Shown: positions 43,080 to 50,973 of the stretch, one piece after another | How positions within the stretch are numbered: the stretch's first letter is position 1 | Layout: each line of letters begins with the position of its first letter | Assembly (NCBI RefSeq): GCF_017873555.1 | Contig: NZ_JAGGKE010000001.1 | Coordinates: 248,001-312,000, forward strand | Direction of reading: 5' to 3' | DNA length: 64,000 nucleotides | Origin: Halorubrum trapanicum | GTDB lineage: Archaea; Halobacteriota; Halobacteria; Halobacteriales; Haloferacaceae | Made by a program: the position numbers and the translations under genes | Notes under the pieces: generated by a model | The model's input: the letters and a program-made list of their open reading frames with translations, nothing else | Databases searched by the model: none | What the model was told of the DNA's origin: nothing

Positions 43080-43859
43080 TTATGATCCCTCACAGAGCGG
43101 CAGGCGGACCACGAACACGGCGCCCTTCGGCTCGTTGTCCTCGATCCACACGTCGCCGCCGTAGATCTCGACGAGCGACCGGACCAGGTAGAGTCCGATC
43201 CCCGCGCCGGGGCTGTCGAGTCCCTTCTCGCCTTTGCCGAACACCTCGTCGCGCTGGTCTTCGGGGATCCCCGGCCCGTTGTCGGCGATCCGCACCTCGG
43301 CGACGCCCTCGCTCCCCTCGACCGTCGCGGACACCGTCACCTTCGGCGGCGTCTCGTCGTTGTGCTGGACCGCGTTCCGTAGGAGGTTCCGGAACACGGA
43401 ACTCAGCATCTCGTCGGCGACGACCGCCGCCTCGGGGAACGACCCCTCGACGGTGAAGACGGCCTCCGAGTAGGCGGAGCGGACCTCCTCGACCTGCTGT
43501 GAGAGGATCCGGTCGAGCGAGACGCGGCTCGGCTCCGCGTCGTCCCGGAGCATCACCTCCGCGAGGTCGCGGACCGTCGTGGTGAGCGAGACGGCGCTCT
43601 GGGTGTTCCGTTTGATCACGTCCAGGTACTCTTCGCCCTCCTCGTCGACGTGGTCGTCGAGCAGTTCGGCGTACGCCCCGACGAGCTGGAGATCGTTGCG
43701 GATGTCGTGGCGCATTACCTGGTTCAGGAGTCGGAGGTCGTCGCGCTGGCGCTTGAGCCGCTCCTCGGGGTCCGCCTCGTCGCCCGGTTCGAACGTTACG
43801 CCGTCGCCCGTTCCGGCGTCTGCCCCCTCGACCCGCTCGGCGTCCGCGTCCTTGCTCAT
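43080..43859 (-). CDS. Soluble histidine kinase without a sensor domain
   Basis: A 259-residue kinase. A short acidic lead (1-30) and coiled segment lead to the H box, with phosphorylatable His51 in QVMRHDIRNDLQLV, then N box NLLRNAVQHND, G1 DNGPGIP and G2 GAGIGLYLV. No membrane segment or PAS/GAF domain is present, so it must get its signal from a partner. GTAAAAAC (about 43885-43892 on this strand) is a TATA box 26-33 bases upstream. No response regulator is adjacent. Confidence 0.9.
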   Translation of the reverse strand: MSKDADAERVEGADAGTGDGVTFEPGDEADPEERLKRQRDDLRLLNQVMRHDIRNDLQLVGAYAELLDDHVDEEGEEYLDVIKRNTQSAVSLTTTVRDLAEVMLRDDAEPSRVSLDRILSQQVEEVRSAYSEAVFTVEGSFPEAAVVADEMLSSVFRNLLRNAVQHNDETPPKVTVSATVEGSEGVAEVRIADNGPGIPEDQRDEVFGKGEKGLDSPGAGIGLYLVRSLVEIYGGDVWIEDNEPKGAVFVVRLPLCEGS

Positions 43860-43928
43860 GCCGCGGTCCTACGTCGCCCCGGAGTTTTTACGTACCGGTT
43901 GCTGCCGGCGCGGGACCCGTCCCCGACC

Positions 43929-45083
43929 TCACATCCCCTCGTCGAGCAGCTCGCGGGCGACGATGTTCTTCTGGATCTCGGTGGTCCCCTCGTAGATCTG
44001 GGTGATCTTCGCGTCGCGGTAGAGCCGTTCCACGTCGTGGTCGTTGACGTAGCCGGCGCCGCCGTGGACCTGGACCGCCTCGTCGGCGACCTCCACCGCG
44101 GTCCGCGAGGCGAACTCCTTGGCCATCGACGCGAGCGCGGTCAGGTCGCCGGACTCGTTGTCGACCGCCCACGCGGAGCGGTAGGTGAGCCAGCGGGCGG
44201 CCTCGGTGTTCGTGTGCATCTCCGCGAGCTTGTGTTTGATCGCCTGGAAGTCGCTGATCGGGCGGTCGAACTGCTCGCGCTCCTCGGCGTACTCCAGCGC
44301 GCGCTCGGCCGCGCCGCGGGCGATGCCGACCCCCTGTGCGGCGACCGCGGTTCGGGTCTCGTCGAAGAACTGCATGAGCTGGAGGAACCCCATGCCGCGC
44401 TGGCCGATGAGGTTCTCCTCGGGGACCCGAACGTCATCGAAGCGCAGCTCGGCCGTGTCGCTCGCCCGAATCCCGAGCTTGCCGGTGATCTTGTCGCGGG
44501 TGAGCCCGTCGCGGTCGCCCTCGACGAGGATCTGCGAGTAGCCCGAGTAGCGGTCGTCGATCTCGGGGTCCGTCTCGCAGACGACGACGAAGTAGTCCGC
44601 GACGGTGCCGTTCGTGATCCACATCTTCGAGCCGTTGAGCACCCACTCGTCGCCGTCCTTCTCCGCCCGCGTCGCGACCGAGGTCACGTCCGACCCCGCC
44701 TGCGGCTCCGAGATGGCCGAACCCATCACCGCGTCGCCCGCGGTGACCTCGGAGAGGACGCGCTCCTTCTGATCCTCCGTCCCGAACTCCATCAGGGCCT
44801 CCGCGCCGAACCCGGCGCTGGAGATACAGAGACCGATCCCGGGGTCGGCCGCGAACAGCTCCTCGGTGAGGATCGCGTTCTCCAGCGAGGAGTAGCCGAT
44901 GCCGCCGTACTCCACCGGGACGTGCGGCGCGAGCAGCCCCATGTCGGCCGCCTTGTCCATGATCTCGTGGGGGTACTCCTCGTCGACGTCGTACTCGGTC
45001 GCGACCGGCCGGATCTCCTCGTCGGCGAACTTCCGTACCTCCTCGCGCAGCTGCTTCTGTTCGTCCGTTAGCTGGAACTCCAT
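43929..45083 (-). CDS. Acyl-CoA dehydrogenase
   Basis: A 384-residue FAD enzyme of beta-oxidation or branched-chain acid breakdown. Visible: [33 protein letters not shown] (FAD/substrate loop), [13 protein letters not shown], and the catalytic Glu365 in [13 protein letters not shown], as in short/medium-chain enzymes. Chain-length specificity cannot be given. A GATTATCAC box lies 22-30 bases before the ATG. No electron-transfer flavoprotein gene is beside it. Confidence 0.94.
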   Translation of the reverse strand: MEFQLTDEQKQLREEVRKFADEEIRPVATEYDVDEEYPHEIMDKAADMGLLAPHVPVEYGGIGYSSLENAILTEELFAADPGIGLCISSAGFGAEALMEFGTEDQKERVLSEVTAGDAVMGSAISEPQAGSDVTSVATRAEKDGDEWVLNGSKMWITNGTVADYFVVVCETDPEIDDRYSGYSQILVEGDRDGLTRDKITGKLGIRASDTAELRFDDVRVPEENLIGQRGMGFLQLMQFFDETRTAVAAQGVGIARGAAERALEYAEEREQFDRPISDFQAIKHKLAEMHTNTEAARWLTYRSAWAVDNESGDLTALASMAKEFASRTAVEVADEAVQVHGGAGYVNDHDVERLYRDAKITQIYEGTTEIQKNIVARELLDEGM

Positions 45084-45221
45084 ACCCCGTCGATCCGGAT
45101 CGAACGTGATAATCGTTGGCGAACGGTGATAAATTCGCGAGGAGTTGTTCGTTTACCGGTCGCGGGCGCACGGCGATCGCGGAGTCCCCGGGTGGTCGCC
45201 GCTCGGGTCGCGACCCGCCGC

Positions 45222-45554
45222 TCAGTACTCGCGCTCCTCGCGGACCTCGTAGTGTCGCGCGCGGTCGTCGAACCGCTTCAGGACCTCGCGGGCCGCCGGC
45301 GGAACGTGCGCGTCTCGGTACTCCTCGCCCGCGAACTCCCTCACCGACTCGGTCGAGTCGAACCGGAGGATCGTGACGAACTCGACCTCCCCGTCGTCGG
45401 TTTCGGGGTCGGCCTCGCGCCGGAGCAGCCGAGTGCCCCGGTAGCCGTCGTTGTCCGCGTCGGCGAACGATGGGAGGATCTCCTCGCGGAGCAGCCGCTC
45501 GTACTCGTCCGCGTTCTCCGGGGTCGTCCAGCCGTGCCAGATCCTGTCGATCAT
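45222..45554 (-). CDS. Antibiotic-biosynthesis-monooxygenase-like (ABM fold) protein
   Basis: A 110-residue dimeric alpha/beta-barrel type protein: RIWHGWTTPENADEYERLL and VEFVTILRFDSTESVREFAGE are typical of ABM-domain proteins of unknown substrate. It lies 19 bases after the aminotransferase gene on the same strand, as the last gene of an lrp-aminotransferase-ABM operon. Enzymatic activity is not certain. Confidence 0.78.
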   Translation of the reverse strand: MIDRIWHGWTTPENADEYERLLREEILPSFADADNDGYRGTRLLRREADPETDDGEVEFVTILRFDSTESVREFAGEEYRDAHVPPAAREVLKRFDDRARHYEVREEREY

Positions 45555-45573
45555 CGGTCCTCGACGAACTCGG

Positions 45574-46713
45574 TCATCGGCCCTCGACGAACGCCGCGAT
45601 CCGGTCGGTCGCCTCCTTCAGCTCGCGCATCGAGGTCGCGTACGAAACGCGGAGGTGGCCCTCCCCGCCGTCGCCGAAGACGGACCCGGGGACGACCGCG
45701 ACGCCCTGCGCCTCCAGCAGCGCCTCCGCGAACGCCTCGTCGTCGCCGCCGCACTCGGGGAACGCGTAGAACGCGCCGCCCGGCTCGAAGGTGTCGAGAC
45801 CCATCTCGTTGAACCGGGAGACGACCAGCCGGCGGCGACGGTTGTACTCCTCGACCATCTCCGTCACCTCGTCGTCGCAGCGGTCGAGCGCCTCGATGGC
45901 CGCGTACTGCGGCGTCGTCGGCGCCGACAGCATCGTGTACTGGTGGATCCGGTTCATCGCGTCGATCGCCTCCGCGGGGCCCAGCGCGTACCCCAGCCGC
46001 AGGCCGGTCATCGCGTACGCCTTCGAGAAGCCGTTGACGACGACCGTGCGCTCGCGCATCCCTGGCTGGGTCGCGATCGAGGCGTGGTCGGCGCCGTATG
46101 TGAGCGCGGCGTAGATCTCGTCGGCGATCACGCGGAGATCTTCCTCGCGGCAGAACGCCGCGACCTCGGCGTACTCCTCGTCGGTCATCGTCGCGCCCGT
46201 GGGGTTGTTCGGGTAACAGAGCACAAGTAGGTCGGCCTCGGCCGCGCCCGCGGCCTCCAGCGACTCGCGGGTGAGCGCGAAGTCGTCCGCGGAGCGGGTC
46301 GGAACCGTCAGCTGCTCGCCGCCCGCGAGTTCGATCCCCGGGCCGTAGGAGATGTACGTCGGCTCGTGGACCGCGACCGTGTCGCCGGGGTCGACGAGCG
46401 CGCGGAACGCGAGGTCGACCGCCTCGCTCGCGCCGGTCGTGACCAGGATTTCCGACTCCGGCGCGTACGACTGGTCGTAGCGCTCGTGGTGGTCGGCGAT
46501 CCGCTCGCGGAGCGCGGCCATCCCCCGGTTCGCGGTGTAGGAGGTCTTCCCGCGTTCGAGCGAGTCGATCGCGGCGGTGCGGGCGGTCCACGGCGCCGAG
46601 AAGTCCGGCTCGCCGACGCCCAGCGAGATGACGTCGTCGCGCGCCTCCGCCAGCTCGAAGAACTTCCGGATCCCCGACTCGGGCAGGGTGCGCGCGCGGT
46701 CCGACAGCCTCAT
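45574..46713 (-). CDS. Class I/II PLP-dependent aminotransferase
   Basis: A 379-residue fold-type I aminotransferase of the Ib aspartate/aromatic group. ISLGVGEPDFSAP, the cofactor ribose motif VLCYPNNPTGA, PLP Lys231 in NGFSKAYAMTGLRLGY, and the C-terminal LRVSYATS (substrate Arg) are present. Its ATG overlaps the lrp stop by four bases. The paired Lrp regulator suggests an amino acid as both substrate and signal. Annotated alternatives include aspartate or alanine transaminase. Confidence 0.93.
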   Translation of the reverse strand: MRLSDRARTLPESGIRKFFELAEARDDVISLGVGEPDFSAPWTARTAAIDSLERGKTSYTANRGMAALRERIADHHERYDQSYAPESEILVTTGASEAVDLAFRALVDPGDTVAVHEPTYISYGPGIELAGGEQLTVPTRSADDFALTRESLEAAGAAEADLLVLCYPNNPTGATMTDEEYAEVAAFCREEDLRVIADEIYAALTYGADHASIATQPGMRERTVVVNGFSKAYAMTGLRLGYALGPAEAIDAMNRIHQYTMLSAPTTPQYAAIEALDRCDDEVTEMVEEYNRRRRLVVSRFNEMGLDTFEPGGAFYAFPECGGDDEAFAEALLEAQGVAVVPGSVFGDGGEGHLRVSYATSMRELKEATDRIAAFVEGR

Positions 46714-47198
46714 GGCGACACGGAGAGGCGGTCGTCGTCGTCGCCGTCCTCGAACCGGATCCCGCCGTCCTTGTACGTCTCCATGATGTAGTGGGTCACC
46801 GTCTGGGTGACCGCCGGCATGGGCGCGACCTGCTCGGAGATGAACTCGGAGACGTCCTGCATGTTCTCGCCGAGCACCTCGACGGCGAAGTCGTAGTCGC
46901 CGGAGACGAGGTGTAAGGCGTCGACCGCGGGGAACTTCGCGATCCGGTCCGCGACCTGTTCGTACCCCGTCTCGCGGTCGAGTTCGACGTTGATCTCGAC
47001 GACCGCGCGGATCTTCCCCTCGTCGACGCGGTCCCAGTCGACGACGGCCTGGTAGCCGTGGACGACGCCGTCAGCCTCCAGCGCGTCGATCGCGTCCGCG
47101 ACCGCCGCCGCGTCGAGACCCGTCTGGGCCGCGATGTCGTCGATGTCCTCGCGGGCGTTCCGCGCCAACACGTCGAGTACCTCGCGCTCGGCGTCCAT
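46710..47198 (-). CDS. Lrp/AsnC-family transcription regulator
   Basis: A 162-residue regulator: N-terminal winged HTH (about 5-50, LDVLARNAREDIDDIAAQTGL) and C-terminal RAM/AsnC effector domain (about 66-140) that binds amino acids and forms octamers. A TATA-like CATAAAC (read on this strand, about 47222-47228) lies 24-30 bases upstream. First gene of the operon with the overlapping aminotransferase, so it may control that operon in response to its substrate or product. Confidence 0.93.
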   Translation of the reverse strand: MDAEREVLDVLARNAREDIDDIAAQTGLDAAAVADAIDALEADGVVHGYQAVVDWDRVDEGKIRAVVEINVELDRETGYEQVADRIAKFPAVDALHLVSGDYDFAVEVLGENMQDVSEFISEQVAPMPAVTQTVTHYIMETYKDGGIRFEDGDDDDRLSVSP

Positions 47199-47340
47199 AC
47201 CTCACGATCACGCGGGGACGGTTTATGAGTAGCGACGGGCGCAACACGGGCGAACGGTTGCAATATCGAGCCGGCACCGTCGAGGCACGCTTCCTTCCGC
47301 CACCCTCACCGCTTTCCGCGTGGCGCGAGATCACTCAGTC

Positions 47341-48207
47341 ATGGCTTCCGACACCACCGACAGGAGCGAGACGTTCGACATCGGCGGCGAACGCACCGTC
47401 AACCGCCTCGGCTTCGGCGCGATGCGGATCACGGGCGAGGAGATCATCGGGCGACCCGACGACGAGGACGACGCGAAGGACGTACTCAAGCGCGCGGTCG
47501 ACCTCGGCGTCGACTTCGTCGACACCGCGGACTCCTACGGACCGGGCGTCTCCGAGCGGCTGATCGGCGAGGCGCTCGGCGACCCCGACGACGTCGTGAT
47601 CGCCTCGAAGGCCGGCCTGCTCCGCAACCGCGAGGGCGACTGGCTCCCCTACGGCGACCCCGAGTTCCTGAAGAACCAGGTGCTGTGTAGCCTCGACCGG
47701 CTCGGGACGGACACCATCGACCTCTACCAGTACCACCGCCCGGACCCCGACACCGACTTCGAGGAGTCCGTCCACGCGTTCGCGGAGATGAAAGACGCCG
47801 GGCAGATCGCCCACGTCGGCCTCTCGAACGTCACCGTCGAGCAGCTTGAGACGGCGACCGACATCGTCGACGTCGCCACCGTCCAGAACCGCTACAACGT
47901 CGGCCACCGCGACGACGAGGACGTGCTGGCCGCCTGCGAGGACCACGGCGTCGGCTTCATCCCGTGGGGACCGATGTACGCGGTCGACGACGACGAGTCC
48001 GCCGAGGCGATCGACGAGGTCGCGGAGCGCCGCGACGCGACGACCAGACAGGTCGCGCTCGCGTGGCTCCTCGACCACTCCGACGTGACGCTGCCGATCC
48101 CGGGCACGTCGAGCGTCGACCACCTCGAATCCAACCTCGCGGCCGCGGAGCTGTCGCTGACCGACGAGGACCTGACGGCGCTGGACGAGATCGACCCGCA
48201 GTACTGA
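47341..48207 (+). CDS. Aldo/keto reductase
   Basis: A 288-residue TIM-barrel NADPH oxidoreductase. Catalytic tetrad candidates: Asp in FVDTADSYGPGVSE with its Tyr, Lys in VIASKAGLL, and His in YQYHRPDPDT. ATG 47341 gives MASDTTDRSETFDIGG directly before the conserved core; the upstream GTG adds nothing conserved. It reads away from lrp. Substrate unknown; related haloarchaeal proteins are often called oxidoreductases only. Confidence 0.92.
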   Translation: MASDTTDRSETFDIGGERTVNRLGFGAMRITGEEIIGRPDDEDDAKDVLKRAVDLGVDFVDTADSYGPGVSERLIGEALGDPDDVVIASKAGLLRNREGDWLPYGDPEFLKNQVLCSLDRLGTDTIDLYQYHRPDPDTDFEESVHAFAEMKDAGQIAHVGLSNVTVEQLETATDIVDVATVQNRYNVGHRDDEDVLAACEDHGVGFIPWGPMYAVDDDESAEAIDEVAERRDATTRQVALAWLLDHSDVTLPIPGTSSVDHLESNLAAAELSLTDEDLTALDEIDPQY

Positions 48208-48311
48208 GACAATTCGCAGAATCTCCTGCTGAGCCATTCGAAACCTCTCATATCCAAATTTAATTTATTTTTAACAAGTCTATAAGTGAAATTGTGCTGA
48301 AGCAGATTTAG

Positions 48312-48863
48312 ATGGAACTTAGCCGACGACATTTGCTTGCGACATCGGTTGGGCTTAGCGCTACACTTGCTGGCTGTTCAGAGGGAAACGATTCCGATGG
48401 GGGAGGAGGTTCAAACACGAATTCGCAAAACGACGAACCGGCCGACACAGACGGTGATGGCGTTCCTGACGTACAAGACGAATACCCAGACGATCCCGAT
48501 CTCAGTGGTAGCCAGACTGAGAGCGATACTCGGAACCTAGAGGAAGACCAGTGGCGACATTTCAGTATTAGCTTTTCGAGCACGGGCTATATCGAGTTTG
48601 ACTTCATCGTCCGAGACGGGCCAGCGATCGACGTGATTCTGATGGACGAGTCCGAGTACGAACACTTTGACCAGGGAGATCGATACGAATACATTCCGGA
48701 CCTCTCAGCTCTGGATTCCAGTGGAGCAACCGTGAGTTCAAAAGTTCCCGAAGGCGAGTATCGGCTTGTTGTCGATAACTCCGAACGAGGAGAAGCGTCA
48801 CCCCCAACAAACCTCAGCAACGACGTAGTGAACGTTGAATACGATCTCACGCTCGCCGAGTAA
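48312..48863 (+). CDS. Tat-exported lipoprotein with calcium-type acidic repeat
   Basis: A 183-residue predicted lipoprotein. The signal SRRHLLATSVGLSATLAGC combines a twin-arginine motif with a lipobox Cys (residue 22). A short Asn/Gly linker and DTDGDGVPDVQDEYPDD, like a thrombospondin type 3 calcium loop, follow; then a beta-rich domain of unknown type. The gene and the 100 bases before it are plainly more AT-rich than their neighbours, with a TCTATAAGTG box upstream. This suggests recent arrival. Binding partner unknown. Confidence 0.75.
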   Translation: MELSRRHLLATSVGLSATLAGCSEGNDSDGGGGSNTNSQNDEPADTDGDGVPDVQDEYPDDPDLSGSQTESDTRNLEEDQWRHFSISFSSTGYIEFDFIVRDGPAIDVILMDESEYEHFDQGDRYEYIPDLSALDSSGATVSSKVPEGEYRLVVDNSERGEASPPTNLSNDVVNVEYDLTLAE

Positions 48864-48910
48864 CTGACTTCCCGCCTGTTCACCTGAGATCCACAGAACG
48901 TGGATCCGGC

Positions 48911-50266
48911 CTATCTATCGAACGGGTTCGTCAGTTCGACCGTCTCCTCGCGGTCGGGACCGACGCCGACCGCGTAGACCGGGGTGTCGATCTCGTCCGC
49001 GAGGAACTGTAGGTACTCGCGGGCGGCCTCGGGGAGCGCGTCGTAGCCCGCCTCGGCGACCGCGGCCGAGTCGAACGGCTCCCAGGTGTCGAGCGTCTCG
49101 GATATCGGCTCGCAGCGCTCCCACCGGTCGGTGGTGGTGGGGACGGTGTCGATCTGCTCTCCGTCCAGCTCGTACCCCGTACACACCTTCAGCTCGTCGA
49201 GGCCGGCGAGCACGTCGACGTGGTTGACCGCGACGCCCGTGAACCCGGAGACGCGCGCGGCGTGGCGGAGCATCGGGAGGTCGAGCCAGCCGATCCTGCG
49301 GGGGCGGCCGGTGACCGTTCCGAACTCGCCGCCCTTCTCGCGGATCTCGTCGGCGAGCGCCTCCTCGTCGGCGTCGCCGTCGAGTTCGGTCGGCATCGGT
49401 CCCTCGCCGACCCGCGAGAGGTACGCCTTCACGATGCCGACCACCTCGCCGTCGCCGACCGCCGTGACGCCGAGCCCCGAGCCGACCGACGCGGCGCCGG
49501 CGGTCGGGTTCGAGGAGGTGACGAACGGGTAGTTCCCGTGGTCGACGTCGATGTGAGTGCCCTGCGCGCCCTCGAAGAGGATCTCGTCGCCCGCCGCGTG
49601 GCGGCGGTGGAGGTAGTCGGAGCAGTTGACGGTCATCCCCTCGTCGGCGAGTCGCTCGCCGATCGCGGCGAACTCCTCGTGGAGCGCGTCGACGTCGAAC
49701 GCCGCGGCGCGGTCGTCGTCGTCTGCGAGGTCGAGTCCGTACACGTCCTCGACGAGCGCGCGCTTCTGCGGGACGGCGTACTCGAGCTTCTCGCGGAGCA
49801 CGTCGGAGTCGAGCAGGTCCGCGATCCGGATCCCGCGGCGGCCGGCCTTGTCCTCGTACGTCGGGCCGATGCCGCGGCCGGTGGTGCCGACCTCGTCGCC
49901 TGCGTCGTCGTCGGCCTTGACCTCCTCTTCGATCCCGTCCAGCACCCGGTGGTACGGCATGATGACGTGCGCGCGGCGGGCGACGCGCACGGCCGGGTCG
50001 AGCCCCCGCTCACGGAGGTCGTCGATCTCGGTGAACAGCGTCTTCGGGTTGACGACGCAGCCGTTGCCGAGGATTCCGGTCGTCCCCCGGACCGCGCCGC
50101 TGGGAACCAGCGAGAGCTTGTACTCCGCGCCGCCTTCGACGACGGTGTGGCCGGCGTTGTCGCCGCCCTGATAACGGACTACGACGTCCGCGTCCCCTCC
50201 CCATCGGTCGACGAGCGCGCCCTTGCCCTCGTCGCCGAGCTGGGAGCCGACGATGGTGAGTGTCAT
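48911..50266 (-). CDS. purA: Adenylosuccinate synthetase
   Basis: Joins IMP and aspartate with GTP hydrolysis, the first committed step to AMP. 451 residues. GTP loop GSQLGDEGKG (near residue 8), GGDNAGHTV, TGRGIGPTYEDK, and the closing VNHVDVLAGLDELKVCTGY. Catalytic Asp and His lie in these loops. ATG 50266 places the P-loop at the expected distance. The other purine genes of this window (purS, purQ, purU) are far away. Confidence 0.97.
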   Translation of the reverse strand: MTLTIVGSQLGDEGKGALVDRWGGDADVVVRYQGGDNAGHTVVEGGAEYKLSLVPSGAVRGTTGILGNGCVVNPKTLFTEIDDLRERGLDPAVRVARRAHVIMPYHRVLDGIEEEVKADDDAGDEVGTTGRGIGPTYEDKAGRRGIRIADLLDSDVLREKLEYAVPQKRALVEDVYGLDLADDDDRAAAFDVDALHEEFAAIGERLADEGMTVNCSDYLHRRHAAGDEILFEGAQGTHIDVDHGNYPFVTSSNPTAGAASVGSGLGVTAVGDGEVVGIVKAYLSRVGEGPMPTELDGDADEEALADEIREKGGEFGTVTGRPRRIGWLDLPMLRHAARVSGFTGVAVNHVDVLAGLDELKVCTGYELDGEQIDTVPTTTDRWERCEPISETLDTWEPFDSAAVAEAGYDALPEAAREYLQFLADEIDTPVYAVGVGPDREETVELTNPFDR

Positions 50267-50585
50267 ACGACCTGCCGATTCCCTGCGGGGGGTAAAACAG
50301 ATTACGGTCTGCGACCGCGAGAACGCCACGGATGTGGATCACGCGATAAACGCGTAGTTGTCGATAGGCTCGTTCGTGTATTGTCTCGATTTCGACCGGC
50401 GGCGCCCGCCTCGCCGCCGTCCGCGCTGACTCGGCTCCGTCCGTCGTGCCGCGATCGAACACGTTAACTACTGGCACGTCAAAGCGTCGGATCACTCGAT
50501 CCGTCGCGGCCGCCGCGGCCCGGCGCGGTCTCCCCGGCCGCCGACAGCAACTTTTAAACGGGGGCATGACGAGTTAACATGTGCC
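50267..50585. other. Non-coding stretch between purA and a small HTH gene
   Basis: No gene is supportable on either strand over 319 bases. It holds the purA promoter side and, near its right end, CTTTTAAAC (50551-50559), a strong TATA box about 27-35 bases before ATG 50586. Another AT-rich box (CGTTAACTACT, about 50463-50473) could be a second promoter. No hairpin cluster stands out. Confidence 0.45.
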
Positions 50586-50891
50586 ATGATAGATCGATTA
50601 GAGAAGGAGGTAGACATGCTGGAACGTCACCTCCAGGTCCTGCGAATGGTCATCGAAAACGAACCGATCGGCATCGTGAAGATGTCGAACGAGACCGGCT
50701 ACCCGCACCACAAGGTCCGCTACTCGCTGCGGGTCCTCGAAGAGGAGAACCTCATCGAGCCGTCCAGCCAGGGCGCGATCACCACGGAGCGCACCCACGA
50801 GTTCGTCGACGAACTCGACGAGAAGCTCGACGAGACCGTCGAGAAGCTCGGATCCATGCGGATCGACGACGCCGCGGAACTCGAGAACTGA
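50586..50891 (+). CDS. Small winged-helix DNA-binding protein
   Basis: A 101-residue protein. A leading helix (MIDRLEKEVDMLERHLQVLR) may give a coiled-coil dimer; residues about 20-70 form a winged helix (EPIGIVKMSNETGYPHHKVRYSLRVLEEENLIEP); the rest is an amphipathic acidic helix. It resembles archaeal predicted transcription regulators of this size. A strong TATA box precedes it. Target and signal unknown. Confidence 0.8.
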   Translation: MIDRLEKEVDMLERHLQVLRMVIENEPIGIVKMSNETGYPHHKVRYSLRVLEEENLIEPSSQGAITTERTHEFVDELDEKLDETVEKLGSMRIDDAAELEN

Positions 50892-50973
50892 CGCCGCTTT
50901 CGATTTCGCTCGCCGAGTAGGCGCCGCGTTTTCTCTCCGCGCGCAGCCGCGGATCCGAAACGGTCGGTGACGC

